Positions 25,040 to 33,691 of a stretch of 64,000 nucleotides of DNA are shown piece after piece; the first letter of the stretch is position 1, and each line of letters opens with the position of its first letter. Under the pieces are notes generated by a model that worked only from the letters and a program-made list of their open reading frames with translations, was not told the DNA's origin and did no database searches. A program made the position numbers and the translations under genes. This DNA comes from Labilibaculum antarcticum (GTDB lineage Bacteria; Bacteroidota; Bacteroidia; Bacteroidales; Marinifilaceae), in the NCBI RefSeq assembly GCF_002356295.1, contig NZ_AP018042.1, positions 1,644,361-1,708,360 on the forward strand, given 5' to 3'.

Positions 25040-27526
25040 ATGAACACTTTAATGAACAAGACTACCGATTTTGCAGATATCATACTACCACTTCCATTGG
25101 CTCAGCTTTTTACCTACTCTATTCCAGAGGAATTAAAAGCTGATGTTGCCATTGGAAAAAGGGTAGTTGTTCCTTTCGGCAGTAAAAAGTTCTACACCGG
25201 AATTGTAAAAAGCATTCACAATACTCCTCCAACAGATTATTCCACCAAAGAGATTATCACTTGTCTGGATGAATCTCCAATTATCAATTCATTTCAATTC
25301 AGTTTTTGGGAGTGGATTTCACAATACTATCAGTGTACAATAGGTGACGTTTTTAAGGCAGCTCTTCCTTCCGGATTAAAGTTGGAAAGTCAGACCAAGA
25401 TAACTGTAAATGAAAATTTTCAGGCTCAGGAAGTTCTTAGCAAAACCGAGGAACAAATTCTGAATGTACTAAAGCATTCAAAAGATGTAAATATTTCGAC
25501 TTTAAATCAGGCAACTGGTCTAAAAAACACCCTACCACAGGTAAAATCTTTGCTTGAAAAAGGAGCTGTTTCTATTGAGGAACAAATCATTAACACCTAT
25601 AAAGAGAAAAAGAAAGAATTTGTTCGACTGGCATCTAATTTTAACGAATCAGATATAGCGGCTGTAATTGATGGCTTAAAAAGAGCTAAAAAACAGCAGG
25701 AGATTCTTCACTCCTACCTCAATCTTTCCAAACACTATTTTGAAGAAAATGCCCTTAAAGTTTCGGTGACAGAACTTCTAAAGTCTATTGATGCCTCGAA
25801 AGGAATTTTAAAAAGTTTAGTCGAAAAAAACATTCTTGAAATTTACCATGAAAAACTGGATCGGATTGATCTTTCGGAAACGGAAACTTCGGGACTAAAA
25901 GAGTTGAATGAACATCAGCAGAAAGCAATTATTGAGACCCGTAAGCAATTCGAGGAAAAGAATTGTGTGTTGCTTCACGGAGTAACTTCAAGCGGTAAAA
26001 CCGAGATATACATTCATTTGATTCAAGAGCAATTACAGCAAGGTAAACAGGTTCTTTACCTTCTCCCAGAAATTGCTTTAACAACTCAGATTATTAACCG
26101 CTTACGAACCGTATTTGGAAATAAGGTAGGAATCTATCATTCCAAATTTAACGATGCCGAGCGCGTAGAAATCTACAACAACATCAATCAAAATGATCCT
26201 GAAAATGCCTATCAGGTTATTTTAGGGGTTCGATCATCGATATTCCTGCCTTTCAAAAACTTAGGTTTGGTTATTGTCGATGAAGAGCATGAAAACACTT
26301 ACAAACAGTTTGATCCGGCTCCCCGGTATCACGCCCGCGATGCTTCTCTTTATCTGGCTCATCTGCACAAAGCAAAAACCTTATTGGGTACTGCAACTCC
26401 AGCAATAGAAACCTACTACAATGCCAAAACGGGCAAGTATGGTTTGGTAGAATTGTTTCAGCGACACCAAAATCTGGAAATGCCCGAAATAATTATTGCT
26501 GATGTAAAAGAAGCAACGCGAAAGAAACAAATGAAATCAATGTTCTCTCCTCAACTGATGCAAATGATGGAGACTTGCCTGGAGAATAAGGAACAGATTA
26601 TTTTATTTCAGAACAGAAGAGGATATTCTCCCTACCTGGAATGTAAAAGTTGTGGATGGGTTCCTCATTGTCCAAACTGTTCGGTTAGCTTAACGTATCA
26701 CCGATACAACAATCAGCTGGTTTGCCATTACTGTGCACACAGTATTCATCCGCCAACGAGTTGTGAGCATTGCGGTTCAACCGAAATTGAAGACCGGGGA
26801 TTTGGAACCGAAAAAATTGAAGAAGAATTGACGGGCTTATTTCCTGATGCACGAATTGCACGAATGGATTTGGATACCACTCGAAAAAAGATGGCTTACG
26901 AAAAACTCATTTACAAATTCGAAAACAATGAACTCGATATTTTAGTAGGGACGCAAATGGTTTCAAAGGGTCTCGATTTTGATAATGTTAGTTTAGTTGG
27001 GGTATTGAATGCTGACTCGATGCTGAATTATCCGGATTACCGTGCCTATGAGCGCAGCTTTCAAATGATGGCTCAGGTTTCCGGTCGTGCCGGACGAAAA
27101 AAGAAAAGAGGAAAAGTGTTGATTCAAACTTATACACCAGAACACCCAATCATTAAAAATGTGATCGAAAATGATTACGTATCTATGTATAATGGTCAAC
27201 TGGCAGAAAGAAAAGAATACATTTATCCACCCTACTACAGATTAATCAATATCTGTTTGAAACACAAAAACCAGACATTGGTGAATCAGGCTGCTGCGAT
27301 CCTTGCAAAATCCTTGCATAAAGTTTTTGGCATTCGCGTTTTTGGCCCGCAATCGCCTGTTATAAACCGAATTCAAAACTACCACATCGTTAATATACTT
27401 TTGAAAATAGAGAAGAAAAGTTCGCCATCAAAAGCCAAATGGATTTTAAATCAACACGCGAATCATTTAAAAAGTATGGATCAATTTAAATCTATTCAAG
27501 TGAATTTTGATGTTGATCCGATGTAA
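25040..27526 (+). CDS. priA: Primosomal protein N' (replication restart helicase PriA)
   Basis: PriA reloads the replisome at collapsed forks and unwinds DNA in the 3'-5' direction. The roughly 828-residue product has the N-terminal 3'BD domain (DIILPLPLAQLFTYSIP), the Walker A segment GVTSSGKTE near residue 315, DEEH near 413, and between the helicase lobes eight cysteines in four CxxC pairs (about 534-580, CKSCGW...CPNC...CHYC...CEHCG) that bind two zinc ions. Motifs GTQMVSKGLDF and GRAGR follow. I take the ATG at 25040; 25052 is equally possible, and the TTG at 25031 is part of a promoter element. A 21-bp repeat array begins right after the stop codon. Confidence 0.95.
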   Translation: MNTLMNKTTDFADIILPLPLAQLFTYSIPEELKADVAIGKRVVVPFGSKKFYTGIVKSIHNTPPTDYSTKEIITCLDESPIINSFQFSFWEWISQYYQCTIGDVFKAALPSGLKLESQTKITVNENFQAQEVLSKTEEQILNVLKHSKDVNISTLNQATGLKNTLPQVKSLLEKGAVSIEEQIINTYKEKKKEFVRLASNFNESDIAAVIDGLKRAKKQQEILHSYLNLSKHYFEENALKVSVTELLKSIDASKGILKSLVEKNILEIYHEKLDRIDLSETETSGLKELNEHQQKAIIETRKQFEEKNCVLLHGVTSSGKTEIYIHLIQEQLQQGKQVLYLLPEIALTTQIINRLRTVFGNKVGIYHSKFNDAERVEIYNNINQNDPENAYQVILGVRSSIFLPFKNLGLVIVDEEHENTYKQFDPAPRYHARDASLYLAHLHKAKTLLGTATPAIETYYNAKTGKYGLVELFQRHQNLEMPEIIIADVKEATRKKQMKSMFSPQLMQMMETCLENKEQIILFQNRRGYSPYLECKSCGWVPHCPNCSVSLTYHRYNNQLVCHYCAHSIHPPTSCEHCGSTEIEDRGFGTEKIEEELTGLFPDARIARMDLDTTRKKMAYEKLIYKFENNELDILVGTQMVSKGLDFDNVSLVGVLNADSMLNYPDYRAYERSFQMMAQVSGRAGRKKKRGKVLIQTYTPEHPIIKNVIENDYVSMYNGQLAERKEYIYPPYYRLINICLKHKNQTLVNQAAAILAKSLHKVFGIRVFGPQSPVINRIQNYHIVNILLKIEKKSSPSKAKWILNQHANHLKSMDQFKSIQVNFDVDPM

Positions 27527-27565
27527 AAAACTTCTTCCTCAATTTTAAAAGCACCAATAACAGAA

Positions 27566-27817
27566 CTTTTTGCTACTTGATCGATGCTAAAAGCTACGCA
27601 TAAGATGCTTTATACTTCCTTTCCGATTCTCTTTGATACCTACTCAATGCTATTAGCTACGAACGAGATTCTTTTTACTACCACTTCGATGCTATTAGCT
27701 ACGCATAAAATGCTATCTGGTGACTTAACGTAGCTTTTTACTGCACTAGCGATGTAAAATACACCGAAACATACGCTTTTTCATGCAAACACAAAGCGTT
27801 TTACTCCAAAGCCGTCA
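27566..27817. repeat. Degenerate tandem array with a 21-bp period
   Basis: Twelve consecutive 21-bp units can be laid out without gaps, starting at 27566, 27587, 27608 and so on to 27797. The consensus is CTWTTWRCTAC-N5-MGATG: position 1 is C in 11 of 12 units, and the CTAC block and GATG end are the best kept. Units 1, 6 and 9 (CTTTTT type) and units 2, 5 and 7 (CTAWWAGCTACG type) form two subclasses, so the copies may have spread as pairs. One minus-strand frame reads as heptapeptides of the form I-x-x-V-A-K-S but has three stops, so no intact protein is encoded. The last two units are weak matches. Confidence 0.85.
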
Positions 27818-27981
27818 CAAATTGCATCATGAACCAAATCTTTCACTTCACTACCGGCCCTATTTCCCGAATGATAGGAACATCTGGCTTCTCAACCAAT
27901 TTCACAGGGCTCGTACGTTTTTTAAAAGTGTTAAAAATACATAAGGGATGTACTAAAAATTCGCGAACACACGAATTTGTT

Positions 27982-27989
27982 TATCTTTG
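27982..27989 (+). promoter_or_regulatory. Promoter -7 element of the heptose kinase gene
   Basis: TATCTTTG fits TAnnTTTG; transcription would begin near 27996, about 20 bp before the GTG start at 28017. A matching -33 TTG is not seen. Confidence 0.45.
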
Positions 27990-28016
27990 CTTTCATAATT
28001 CAAAAATCAAGAAATA

Positions 28017-29018
28017 GTGAATATAATTGAATTAGAACAAATCTTTGAATCCTTCTCCAAATTAAATGTATTGATTATCGGCGACGTTATGGTCGACGCT
28101 TATGTTTGGGGTAAAGTAGATCGAATATCACCAGAAGCACCGGTACCAATAGTTTCTTGCGTTAGGCGCGAAAGCAGATTAGGCGGAGCGGCAAATGTGG
28201 CTTTAAATATCAAATCATTAGGTGCAAAACCGATTCTTTGTTCCGTAATTGGAGACGATGACAAAGGCAAAGAATTCCTAAATCTCCTAACAGAGATACA
28301 AGAGGAACACTATGGTATCGTTGTTAGCAACAAACGCAGAACAACCGTAAAAACCCGTTTTATTAGCGATAATCAACATCTTATTCGAGTTGATGAAGAA
28401 GACACACATGAATTGGCGGATGAAATAGAGACTGAGTTCATCAATCACATTAAAAGTGTAATTGATAAACATGAGATTCATGCGATTATTTTTGAAGATT
28501 ACGACAAAGGTGTAATCACCAAAAATCTGATTGAGGAGATCACCAATCTTGCTAATAAAAGAGAAATTCCCGTAGCTGTCGATCCTAAAAAACGTCATTA
28601 CAGCGACTATAAAAACGTAAGTCTCTTCAAGCCGAATTTCAAAGAATTTGTAGAAGGTTCCAATCTTCTTCTTGAAAAAGGAGATATTCAGGGATTATTT
28701 GTTGAAGCCAAAAAGTTTCAGAACGAAATGGGCATTAAAAAACTCTTCATCACCTTATCTGAGTTGGGCGTTTTTATCAGCAACGAAAAAACATATGAAC
28801 ATATTCCTGCCGTAGTTAGACAAATTGCTGATGTTTCAGGAGCTGGGGACACTGTAATTAGTGTTGCAACTTTGTGTTTGGCGGCTGGTATGAATGCACG
28901 AGGAATTGCGGCGATATCGAATCTGGCCGGAGGAATTGTTTGCGAAATTCCGGTAGTTGTTCCAATCGACAAGGATCAACTTTTAGCCGAAAGCAGTAAG
29001 ATCGTCGACAAGCTTTAA
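28017..29018 (+). CDS. rfaE1: D-glycero-beta-D-manno-heptose-7-phosphate kinase (RfaE domain I)
   Basis: A PfkB-type sugar kinase of 333 residues. The N-terminal signature LIIGDVMVDAYVWGKVDRISPEAPVP is diagnostic of the RfaE/HldE kinase domain, which makes heptose bisphosphate for the lipopolysaccharide core. GGAANVALN (about 58-66) binds the sugar, and the catalytic SGAGDTV (about 276-282) gives the Asp base. There is no nucleotidyltransferase domain, so this is the stand-alone kinase form. The start is GTG; no ATG lies upstream in frame, and the next Met would delete the sugar-binding strand. A weak hairpin near 29046-29074 may end the transcript. Confidence 0.9.
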   Translation: MNIIELEQIFESFSKLNVLIIGDVMVDAYVWGKVDRISPEAPVPIVSCVRRESRLGGAANVALNIKSLGAKPILCSVIGDDDKGKEFLNLLTEIQEEHYGIVVSNKRRTTVKTRFISDNQHLIRVDEEDTHELADEIETEFINHIKSVIDKHEIHAIIFEDYDKGVITKNLIEEITNLANKREIPVAVDPKKRHYSDYKNVSLFKPNFKEFVEGSNLLLEKGDIQGLFVEAKKFQNEMGIKKLFITLSELGVFISNEKTYEHIPAVVRQIADVSGAGDTVISVATLCLAAGMNARGIAAISNLAGGIVCEIPVVVPIDKDQLLAESSKIVDKL

Positions 29019-29091
29019 ATATTGATCAAGCGATCTACTAATTATGAAAAACCCTTATCCTTAGGGAGTTTTAATTTCCTCGGGATTTATC

Positions 29092-29116
29092 TTATCAACA
29101 ATAAATATGTTGATAA
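29092..29116. repeat. Inverted repeat upstream of parA
   Basis: TTATCAACA and TGTTGATAA form perfect 9-bp arms around a 7-bp centre, 60 bp before the parA promoter element. The same half-site occurs as an inverted repeat before the parE operon (42761-42791). It may be an operator; the arms also resemble a one-mismatch DnaA box. Confidence 0.5.
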
Positions 29117-29176
29117 TTCACTTGTCTTTGTTACTATTTTAGATAGCCTCAAAATTTTAAATGTGCTTTAAAATAG

Positions 29177-29184
29177 TATCTTTG
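29177..29184 (+). promoter_or_regulatory. Promoter -7 element of parA
   Basis: TATCTTTG fits TAnnTTTG, 47 bp before the parA ATG. The upstream TTG is not evident. Confidence 0.45.
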
Positions 29185-29231
29185 GAACAAGATCATTATA
29201 AAAAAATAAAACCTTGTAACTAGAACTATTT

Positions 29232-30035
29232 ATGGCTAAAATAATTGCTCTGGCAAACCAAAAAGGAGGGGTTGGGAAAACCACTTCAGCAATAAATCTT
29301 GCTTCAAGTCTTGCTGTTTTGGAGTATAAGGTTTTGATTGTTGATGCAGATCCTCAAGCAAATTCCACCTCAGGCATAGGCTTTGATGTTCGAAACATCG
29401 AAAAAAGCATTTACGAATGTATTGTTGATGGAATAGAACCCAAAGAAGCGATTCTACATAGTGAGATTGAAGGATTTGATATTCTTCCTTCCCATATAGA
29501 CTTGGTAGGTGCTGAGATTGAGATGTTGAATCTTTCAAATCGTGAACAAATCTTAAAGAAAGTTCTTGAGCAATTGAGTCCTGATTATGATTTTATTCTA
29601 ATTGATTGTTCGCCTTCACTCGGTTTAATTACTGTGAATGCATTAACGGCAGCCGATTCAATTATTATTCCTGTTCAGTGTGAATATTTTGCACTAGAAG
29701 GTTTAGGTAAACTTCTGAACACAATTAAAATCATTCAGAATCGTTTAAATCCTGAATTGGAAATTGAAGGATTTCTTTTAACAATGTACGATAGCCGTTT
29801 GCGATTATCAAATCAGGTTGTTAGTGAAGTTAAAAAGCACTTTCAGGATATGGTTTTCGAAACAATAATTCAACGCAATACGAAATTAGGTGAAGCTCCA
29901 AGTTATGGAAAACCTGCAATTCTTTACGATGCAGATTCAGCTGGAGCAATTAATTACTTAAACATGGCTCGTGAATTATTGAAAAATAATAACCTGACAA
30001 AATCAGGTGTCAAAGCAAAACTCACTAGCGATTAA
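29232..30035 (+). CDS. parA: Chromosome partitioning ATPase ParA
   Basis: ParA is the Walker-type ATPase that moves ParB-bound origin regions during chromosome segregation. The 267-residue product has the deviant Walker A KGGVGKTT (11-18), the A' motif DADPQAN (39-45) and the Walker B-like LIDCSPSLG (about 122-130). There is no N-terminal DNA-binding extension, so it is of the chromosomal Soj type rather than a plasmid P1-type ParA. parB follows after 15 bp, and DUF5683 and mltD come next, an order I regard as conserved in this phylum. Confidence 0.95.
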   Translation: MAKIIALANQKGGVGKTTSAINLASSLAVLEYKVLIVDADPQANSTSGIGFDVRNIEKSIYECIVDGIEPKEAILHSEIEGFDILPSHIDLVGAEIEMLNLSNREQILKKVLEQLSPDYDFILIDCSPSLGLITVNALTAADSIIIPVQCEYFALEGLGKLLNTIKIIQNRLNPELEIEGFLLTMYDSRLRLSNQVVSEVKKHFQDMVFETIIQRNTKLGEAPSYGKPAILYDADSAGAINYLNMARELLKNNNLTKSGVKAKLTSD

Positions 30036-30050
30036 TATTGATACGGTAAG

Positions 30051-30929
30051 ATGGCAAAGAAAAGCGCATTAGGAAGAGGATTAGGAGCCCTAATTAATGA
30101 TATAGATGAGGTTCAGGTGAGACCTGAAAAAGATTTGAGTAACGAAATCGAGATCACCAAAATTGAATCAAATCCCTATCAACCAAGAACGAAATTTGAT
30201 GAGGAATCGTTAAATGAATTGGCCCAATCTATTAAAGAATTAGGAATTGTTCAGCCGATCACGGTTCGGAAAATTCATAGTAACTCCTACCAGCTAATCG
30301 CCGGGGAAAGACGTTTACGTGCAGCAAAAATTGCCGGACTAACCAGGATTCCTGCTTACGTTCGAATGGCTGAAGATGATAAAATGCTGGAACTTGCATT
30401 GGTTGAAAACATCCAACGCGAGGATCTTGATTCCATCGAGGTTGCCATTAGTTACCAAAGATTAATTGATGAGTGCAAGCTAACACAGGAAAGTTTGTCT
30501 GACCGTGTTGGTAAAAAACGCTCTACCATCTCCAACTATTTACGACTACTTAGACTACCTGCTGAAATCCAAAAAGGAATTCGCGAGAAGAAACTACTTA
30601 TGGGCCATGCGAGGGCATTGGTCAATGTTGACGATCCAAGAACTCAACTTGAAATTTTTCAAGTAACCGTTGAAAATGATTTTTCAGTTCGAAAAGTGGA
30701 AGAATTGGTTCGTAATTTCAACAAAAAAACGGAAGAAAAACCGGCTCCCGAAAAAGCTGTATCGCTTCCTAAAGAGTACGAATCTTTAAAAGATCACTTA
30801 GCCGATCATTTTAGTGCAAAAGTTGATCTTAAACGCACCAAAAACGGCAAAGGAAAAATCATTATTCCGTTTAAATCTGATGATGATTTAGAACGTATCC
30901 TTGCGGTATTGGATCAAATGAAATCATAA
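30051..30929 (+). CDS. parB: Chromosome partitioning protein ParB
   Basis: ParB binds parS sites, spreads along DNA as a CTP-dependent clamp, and stimulates ParA. The 292-residue product starts with the Soj-interacting KKSALGRGLGALI (3-15). The ParB/Srx domain has NPYQPRTKFDEESLNELAQS and the CTP-binding segment GERRLRAAKIAG (about 84-95). The HTH near 140-175 contains LSDRVGKKRSTISNYLRLLRLP, and a dimerisation tail ends the chain. No copy of the usual parS sequence was noticed near the gene. It is translated 15 bp after parA. Confidence 0.95.
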   Translation: MAKKSALGRGLGALINDIDEVQVRPEKDLSNEIEITKIESNPYQPRTKFDEESLNELAQSIKELGIVQPITVRKIHSNSYQLIAGERRLRAAKIAGLTRIPAYVRMAEDDKMLELALVENIQREDLDSIEVAISYQRLIDECKLTQESLSDRVGKKRSTISNYLRLLRLPAEIQKGIREKKLLMGHARALVNVDDPRTQLEIFQVTVENDFSVRKVEELVRNFNKKTEEKPAPEKAVSLPKEYESLKDHLADHFSAKVDLKRTKNGKGKIIIPFKSDDDLERILAVLDQMKS

Positions 30930-30958
30930 GTTAGCTGAAACTTTAAAAAAATTAAACA

Positions 30959-31612
30959 TTGAATAATTTGCGCCTGGTTATTTTCCTTGGGCTGATCTCT
31001 CTTATTTTGCTTGGAGGAAGTAAAAATGCACTCTCTCAGCGAATAGTAGCTGATACAGTATCTGTTGAATCGAATGTTAAAGTTCGCTCTGCACATAAAG
31101 CAAGCATGTACTCTTTAATGTTTCCTGGTTTAGGTCAGGCTTACAACAAAAAGTATTGGAAGATTCCTATCTTATATTTAGGAATCGCTCTGGATGTTTA
31201 CGCAATTAACTGGAATACGAAGAATTATAAAAAATATAAGTCTGCATATCAGGATCTCTCTTTGTACACTGATTGGAAATATCGACCAGAAGGATCTACA
31301 CTTGAAGAACCAACTTCTAAGAGTTATGAGGACCTCTTTAAAACTGTAGATTTTGAGACCACAAGCCAATCTGATGATACTTATTACGAGACCGTTTTTC
31401 AAAATGGAAAAGACTCCTATAAGCACGATCGTGATCTTACCTATATCATTTTGGTCGGAGTTTACGTACTAAATATAGTTGACGCTGCTGTGGATGCACA
31501 TTTTTCCAATTTTAATGTGAACGATGACCTGACTATTCGGGTAGAACCAGCAGTTAGCTATTCGGCCTTTTCAGGCAACTCTCTCGGCCTTAGATGCCAA
31601 ATAACCTTTTAA
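30959..31612 (+). CDS. DUF5683 family membrane-associated protein
   Basis: A 217-residue protein with a signal peptide or anchor (about 5-26). The conserved DUF5683 core MYSLMFPGLGQAYNKKYWKIP is at about 46-66, then a helix with LYLGIALDVYAINWN, and a second hydrophobic stretch LTYIILVGVYVLNIVDAAVDAHFS (about 160-183). Function is unknown; the parB-DUF5683-mltD order suggests envelope or cell-division work. The start is TTG at 30959, because the first ATG would remove the signal sequence. It lies 29 bp after parB and 10 bp before the transglycosylase. Confidence 0.8.
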   Translation: MNNLRLVIFLGLISLILLGGSKNALSQRIVADTVSVESNVKVRSAHKASMYSLMFPGLGQAYNKKYWKIPILYLGIALDVYAINWNTKNYKKYKSAYQDLSLYTDWKYRPEGSTLEEPTSKSYEDLFKTVDFETTSQSDDTYYETVFQNGKDSYKHDRDLTYIILVGVYVLNIVDAAVDAHFSNFNVNDDLTIRVEPAVSYSAFSGNSLGLRCQITF

Positions 31613-31622
31613 CTAAACAAGC

Positions 31623-33323
31623 ATGAAAAAAAACAAATATATTTTACCCCTTATTTTTCTGGGGACAACATTCGCTTGCAGTACAACCAAGCAGACCAAT
31701 TCAGAACAAATTTCAAATCCGGAAACGGTAATTGAACAAGTTACTCTTTCGGCAATTGACACAGTCGCAGTAGCAGATAATAATGCAATTGTGGAAGTTG
31801 AAAAAGACTCTTTGGCTTTTTTAAAAGTAAATGAAGTTGATGTTCGATACGATTTAGATGATGATATCAACAAAACATTCTCGGATAATCTGGATAGTTT
31901 AGTTTACTCTTGGTATGCAAAACACACCGTTAAAACAAGAACATACAATCAGGCCCCAATTCAGGTTCAAACAGAAAGAATTCCTGATTCGATTTACATT
32001 AAACGATTGGAACAAATCCCTTCTTTAATCGATTTATCGTATAATAAAATTGTTCGAAACTACATTGAACTATACTCAAAAAGAAGAAGAAATCAGGTAG
32101 AAATGATGATGGGTCTGTCGGAATACTACTTCCCTATTTTCGAAGAAATTCTTGATAGAGAAGGACTGCCTCAAGAATTAAAATACTTGCCAATTATCGA
32201 ATCTGCATTAAATCCAAAAGCTCTGTCAAGAGCTGGAGCAAGTGGTTTATGGCAATTCATGTATCCTACAGGCAAAATGTATAAGTTAGACGTTAACACT
32301 TTCGTAGATGAACGAAGAGATCCTGTAAAAGCCAGTTATGCTGCCGTAAAATACTTGAAGGACATGTACCGGGTTTACGGGAATTGGCAACTGGTAATTG
32401 CCGCCTACAACTGTGGACCTGGGAATGTAAATAAAGCAATTAGACGAAGTGGTGGCAAGAAAAATTACTGGGACATTTACTATCACCTACCTAGAGAAAC
32501 AAGAGGATATGTACCAGCATTTATAGCAGCTCTTTACACTTTTAATTATCACGAAGAGCATCAGCTATTTCCACAACCATCTAATTTGCCTGTTGCCTGC
32601 GACACACTGCTAATTAGTGAACAACTTCACTTTGATCAGGTTGCAAATGTAATTAACATTCCGAAAGAACAATTACGAGAATTAAATCCTCAATACAGAG
32701 TAGATATTATTCCTACAAATAAAGATGGCTATGCATTAAAAATTCCCATAGAGTATACGGCTAGATTTATTGACAATCAAGACTCTATTTTTGCGTACAA
32801 AAAGGAGTATTATTTTAGCATGAAAGACAAGGTGGTAAATCCGCATGATCGCTACCAAAAGTTTGCTCATGTTACACCTAAAAATAAAGCTAAGGTCTAC
32901 TACAAAGTAAGATCGGGTGATGCTATTGGTCTTATTGCTTCATGGTTTCACGTGAGAACATCAGAACTTCGATACTGGAATAATGTAAGAAGAAACTTGA
33001 TTAAGGTCGGTCAGAAACTAGTAATATATGTTCCTAAAGGAAAAGACTCCTACTATGATAGTTTCAACACAATGAATTACACCCAGAAACAAGCAACAGT
33101 AGGGAAAACAGTTACACCAACCCAGTCAAGTACGAAATCAACTCCGACAACTGCCAGTAATGGATCTTACTTGTACTACACGGTTAAAAGAGGTGACAAT
33201 TTTTGGACTATTGCTAAAAAATTTCCTGGAATTTCGAACTCCGACATCATGAAAATCAATAATATTAAAGATGATGGAAGCTTGAAAGTAGGACAAAAAT
33301 TAAGAATTAAACCCAAAAGCTAA
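31623..33323 (+). CDS. mltD: MltD-like membrane-bound lytic murein transglycosylase with LysM domains
   Basis: Cleaves the glycan strands of peptidoglycan with formation of anhydro-muramic ends. The 566-residue lipoprotein has Cys19 after a hydrophobic signal. The SLT domain (about 165-300) has catalytic Glu193 in PIIESALNPKALSRAGASGLWQ-type sequence, then AAYNCGPGN and YVPAFIAA, all standard for the MltD group. Two LysM domains bind glycan: about 425-470 (YKVRSGDAIGLIASWF) and 520-565 (YTVKRGDNFWTIAKKF), joined by a Ser/Thr-rich linker. It closes the parA operon, and a strong terminator follows. Confidence 0.92.
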   Translation: MKKNKYILPLIFLGTTFACSTTKQTNSEQISNPETVIEQVTLSAIDTVAVADNNAIVEVEKDSLAFLKVNEVDVRYDLDDDINKTFSDNLDSLVYSWYAKHTVKTRTYNQAPIQVQTERIPDSIYIKRLEQIPSLIDLSYNKIVRNYIELYSKRRRNQVEMMMGLSEYYFPIFEEILDREGLPQELKYLPIIESALNPKALSRAGASGLWQFMYPTGKMYKLDVNTFVDERRDPVKASYAAVKYLKDMYRVYGNWQLVIAAYNCGPGNVNKAIRRSGGKKNYWDIYYHLPRETRGYVPAFIAALYTFNYHEEHQLFPQPSNLPVACDTLLISEQLHFDQVANVINIPKEQLRELNPQYRVDIIPTNKDGYALKIPIEYTARFIDNQDSIFAYKKEYYFSMKDKVVNPHDRYQKFAHVTPKNKAKVYYKVRSGDAIGLIASWFHVRTSELRYWNNVRRNLIKVGQKLVIYVPKGKDSYYDSFNTMNYTQKQATVGKTVTPTQSSTKSTPTTASNGSYLYYTVKRGDNFWTIAKKFPGISNSDIMKINNIKDDGSLKVGQKLRIKPKS

Positions 33324-33346
33324 AAAATCACATAAGCAGATAAAAA

Positions 33347-33372
33347 AAACGGGGCAATTGCCTCGTTTTTTT
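33347..33372 (+). terminator. Terminator of the parA-mltD operon
   Basis: A 22-bp palindrome with one G-T mismatch (33347-33368), followed by a long T-run that overlaps its right arm. Confidence 0.9.
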
Positions 33373-33597
33373 TTGTGCTTTTATGACCAATCGATTCAAT
33401 TTTATTAACAATTTAAAATTATTTTATTTTTATTCTATTTAAATAACAGTAGCGAAATGTGTTGTACATCCTGATTTTACTGACGGACGACTAATTCAAG
33501 ACAACAAATAACCTTTTGTTAATCAAATAATTTTGATCAGTAAGAAATATATAATTAAATTGCTTTCAATAAATAACATCAAGCTTGACTTGATTTA

Positions 33598-33671
33598 TTT
33601 ATCCCGATTTATTGATATGCTAATAAGCTTCTGGTTAATTCTTTCCCGGAATTGCCAGAAGCCGGGATAAA
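33598..33671 (-). repeat. Nested inverted repeats after gldG
   Basis: Outer arms TTTATCCCG (33598-33606) and CGGGATAAA (33663-33671) enclose inner arms GCTTCTGG (33627-33634) and CCAGAAGC (33655-33662). The two right arms are contiguous. A competing stem, TCCCGG with CCGGGA, uses part of the same bases. It starts 20 bp beyond the gldG stop, lacks a U-tract, and may be a 3' structure of the gld transcript. Confidence 0.6.
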
Positions 33672-33691
33672 ACCTCTCTCTTTCACAATTC

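Larger units (their letters stand above)
27527..28016. other. Gene-free stretch between priA and the heptose kinase, mostly repeats
   Basis: Over half is the 21-bp-period array (27566-27817). The remainder ends with a promoter element TATCTTTG (27982-27989). A 62-codon frame over 27829-28017 has no recognisable features and ends in the start codon of the next gene. No terminator for priA is visible. Confidence 0.6.
33324..33691. other. Convergent gap between mltD and gldG
   Basis: It contains the mltD terminator (33347-33372) and a nested inverted repeat near the gldG end (33598-33671). The middle is very AT-rich with no gene. Confidence 0.6.

Noticed and set aside
27566-27817. CRISPR array
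   Set aside because: Units are contiguous with no spacers, are too divergent, and no cas genes are present.
27829-28017. 62-codon reading frame on the plus strand
   Set aside because: No family resemblance, crosses the promoter of the heptose kinase gene, and ends in its start codon.
29019-29231. parS site near parA
   Set aside because: The inverted repeat TTATCAACA/TGTTGATAA does not match the conserved parS sequence centred on CACGTG; no other candidate was seen.
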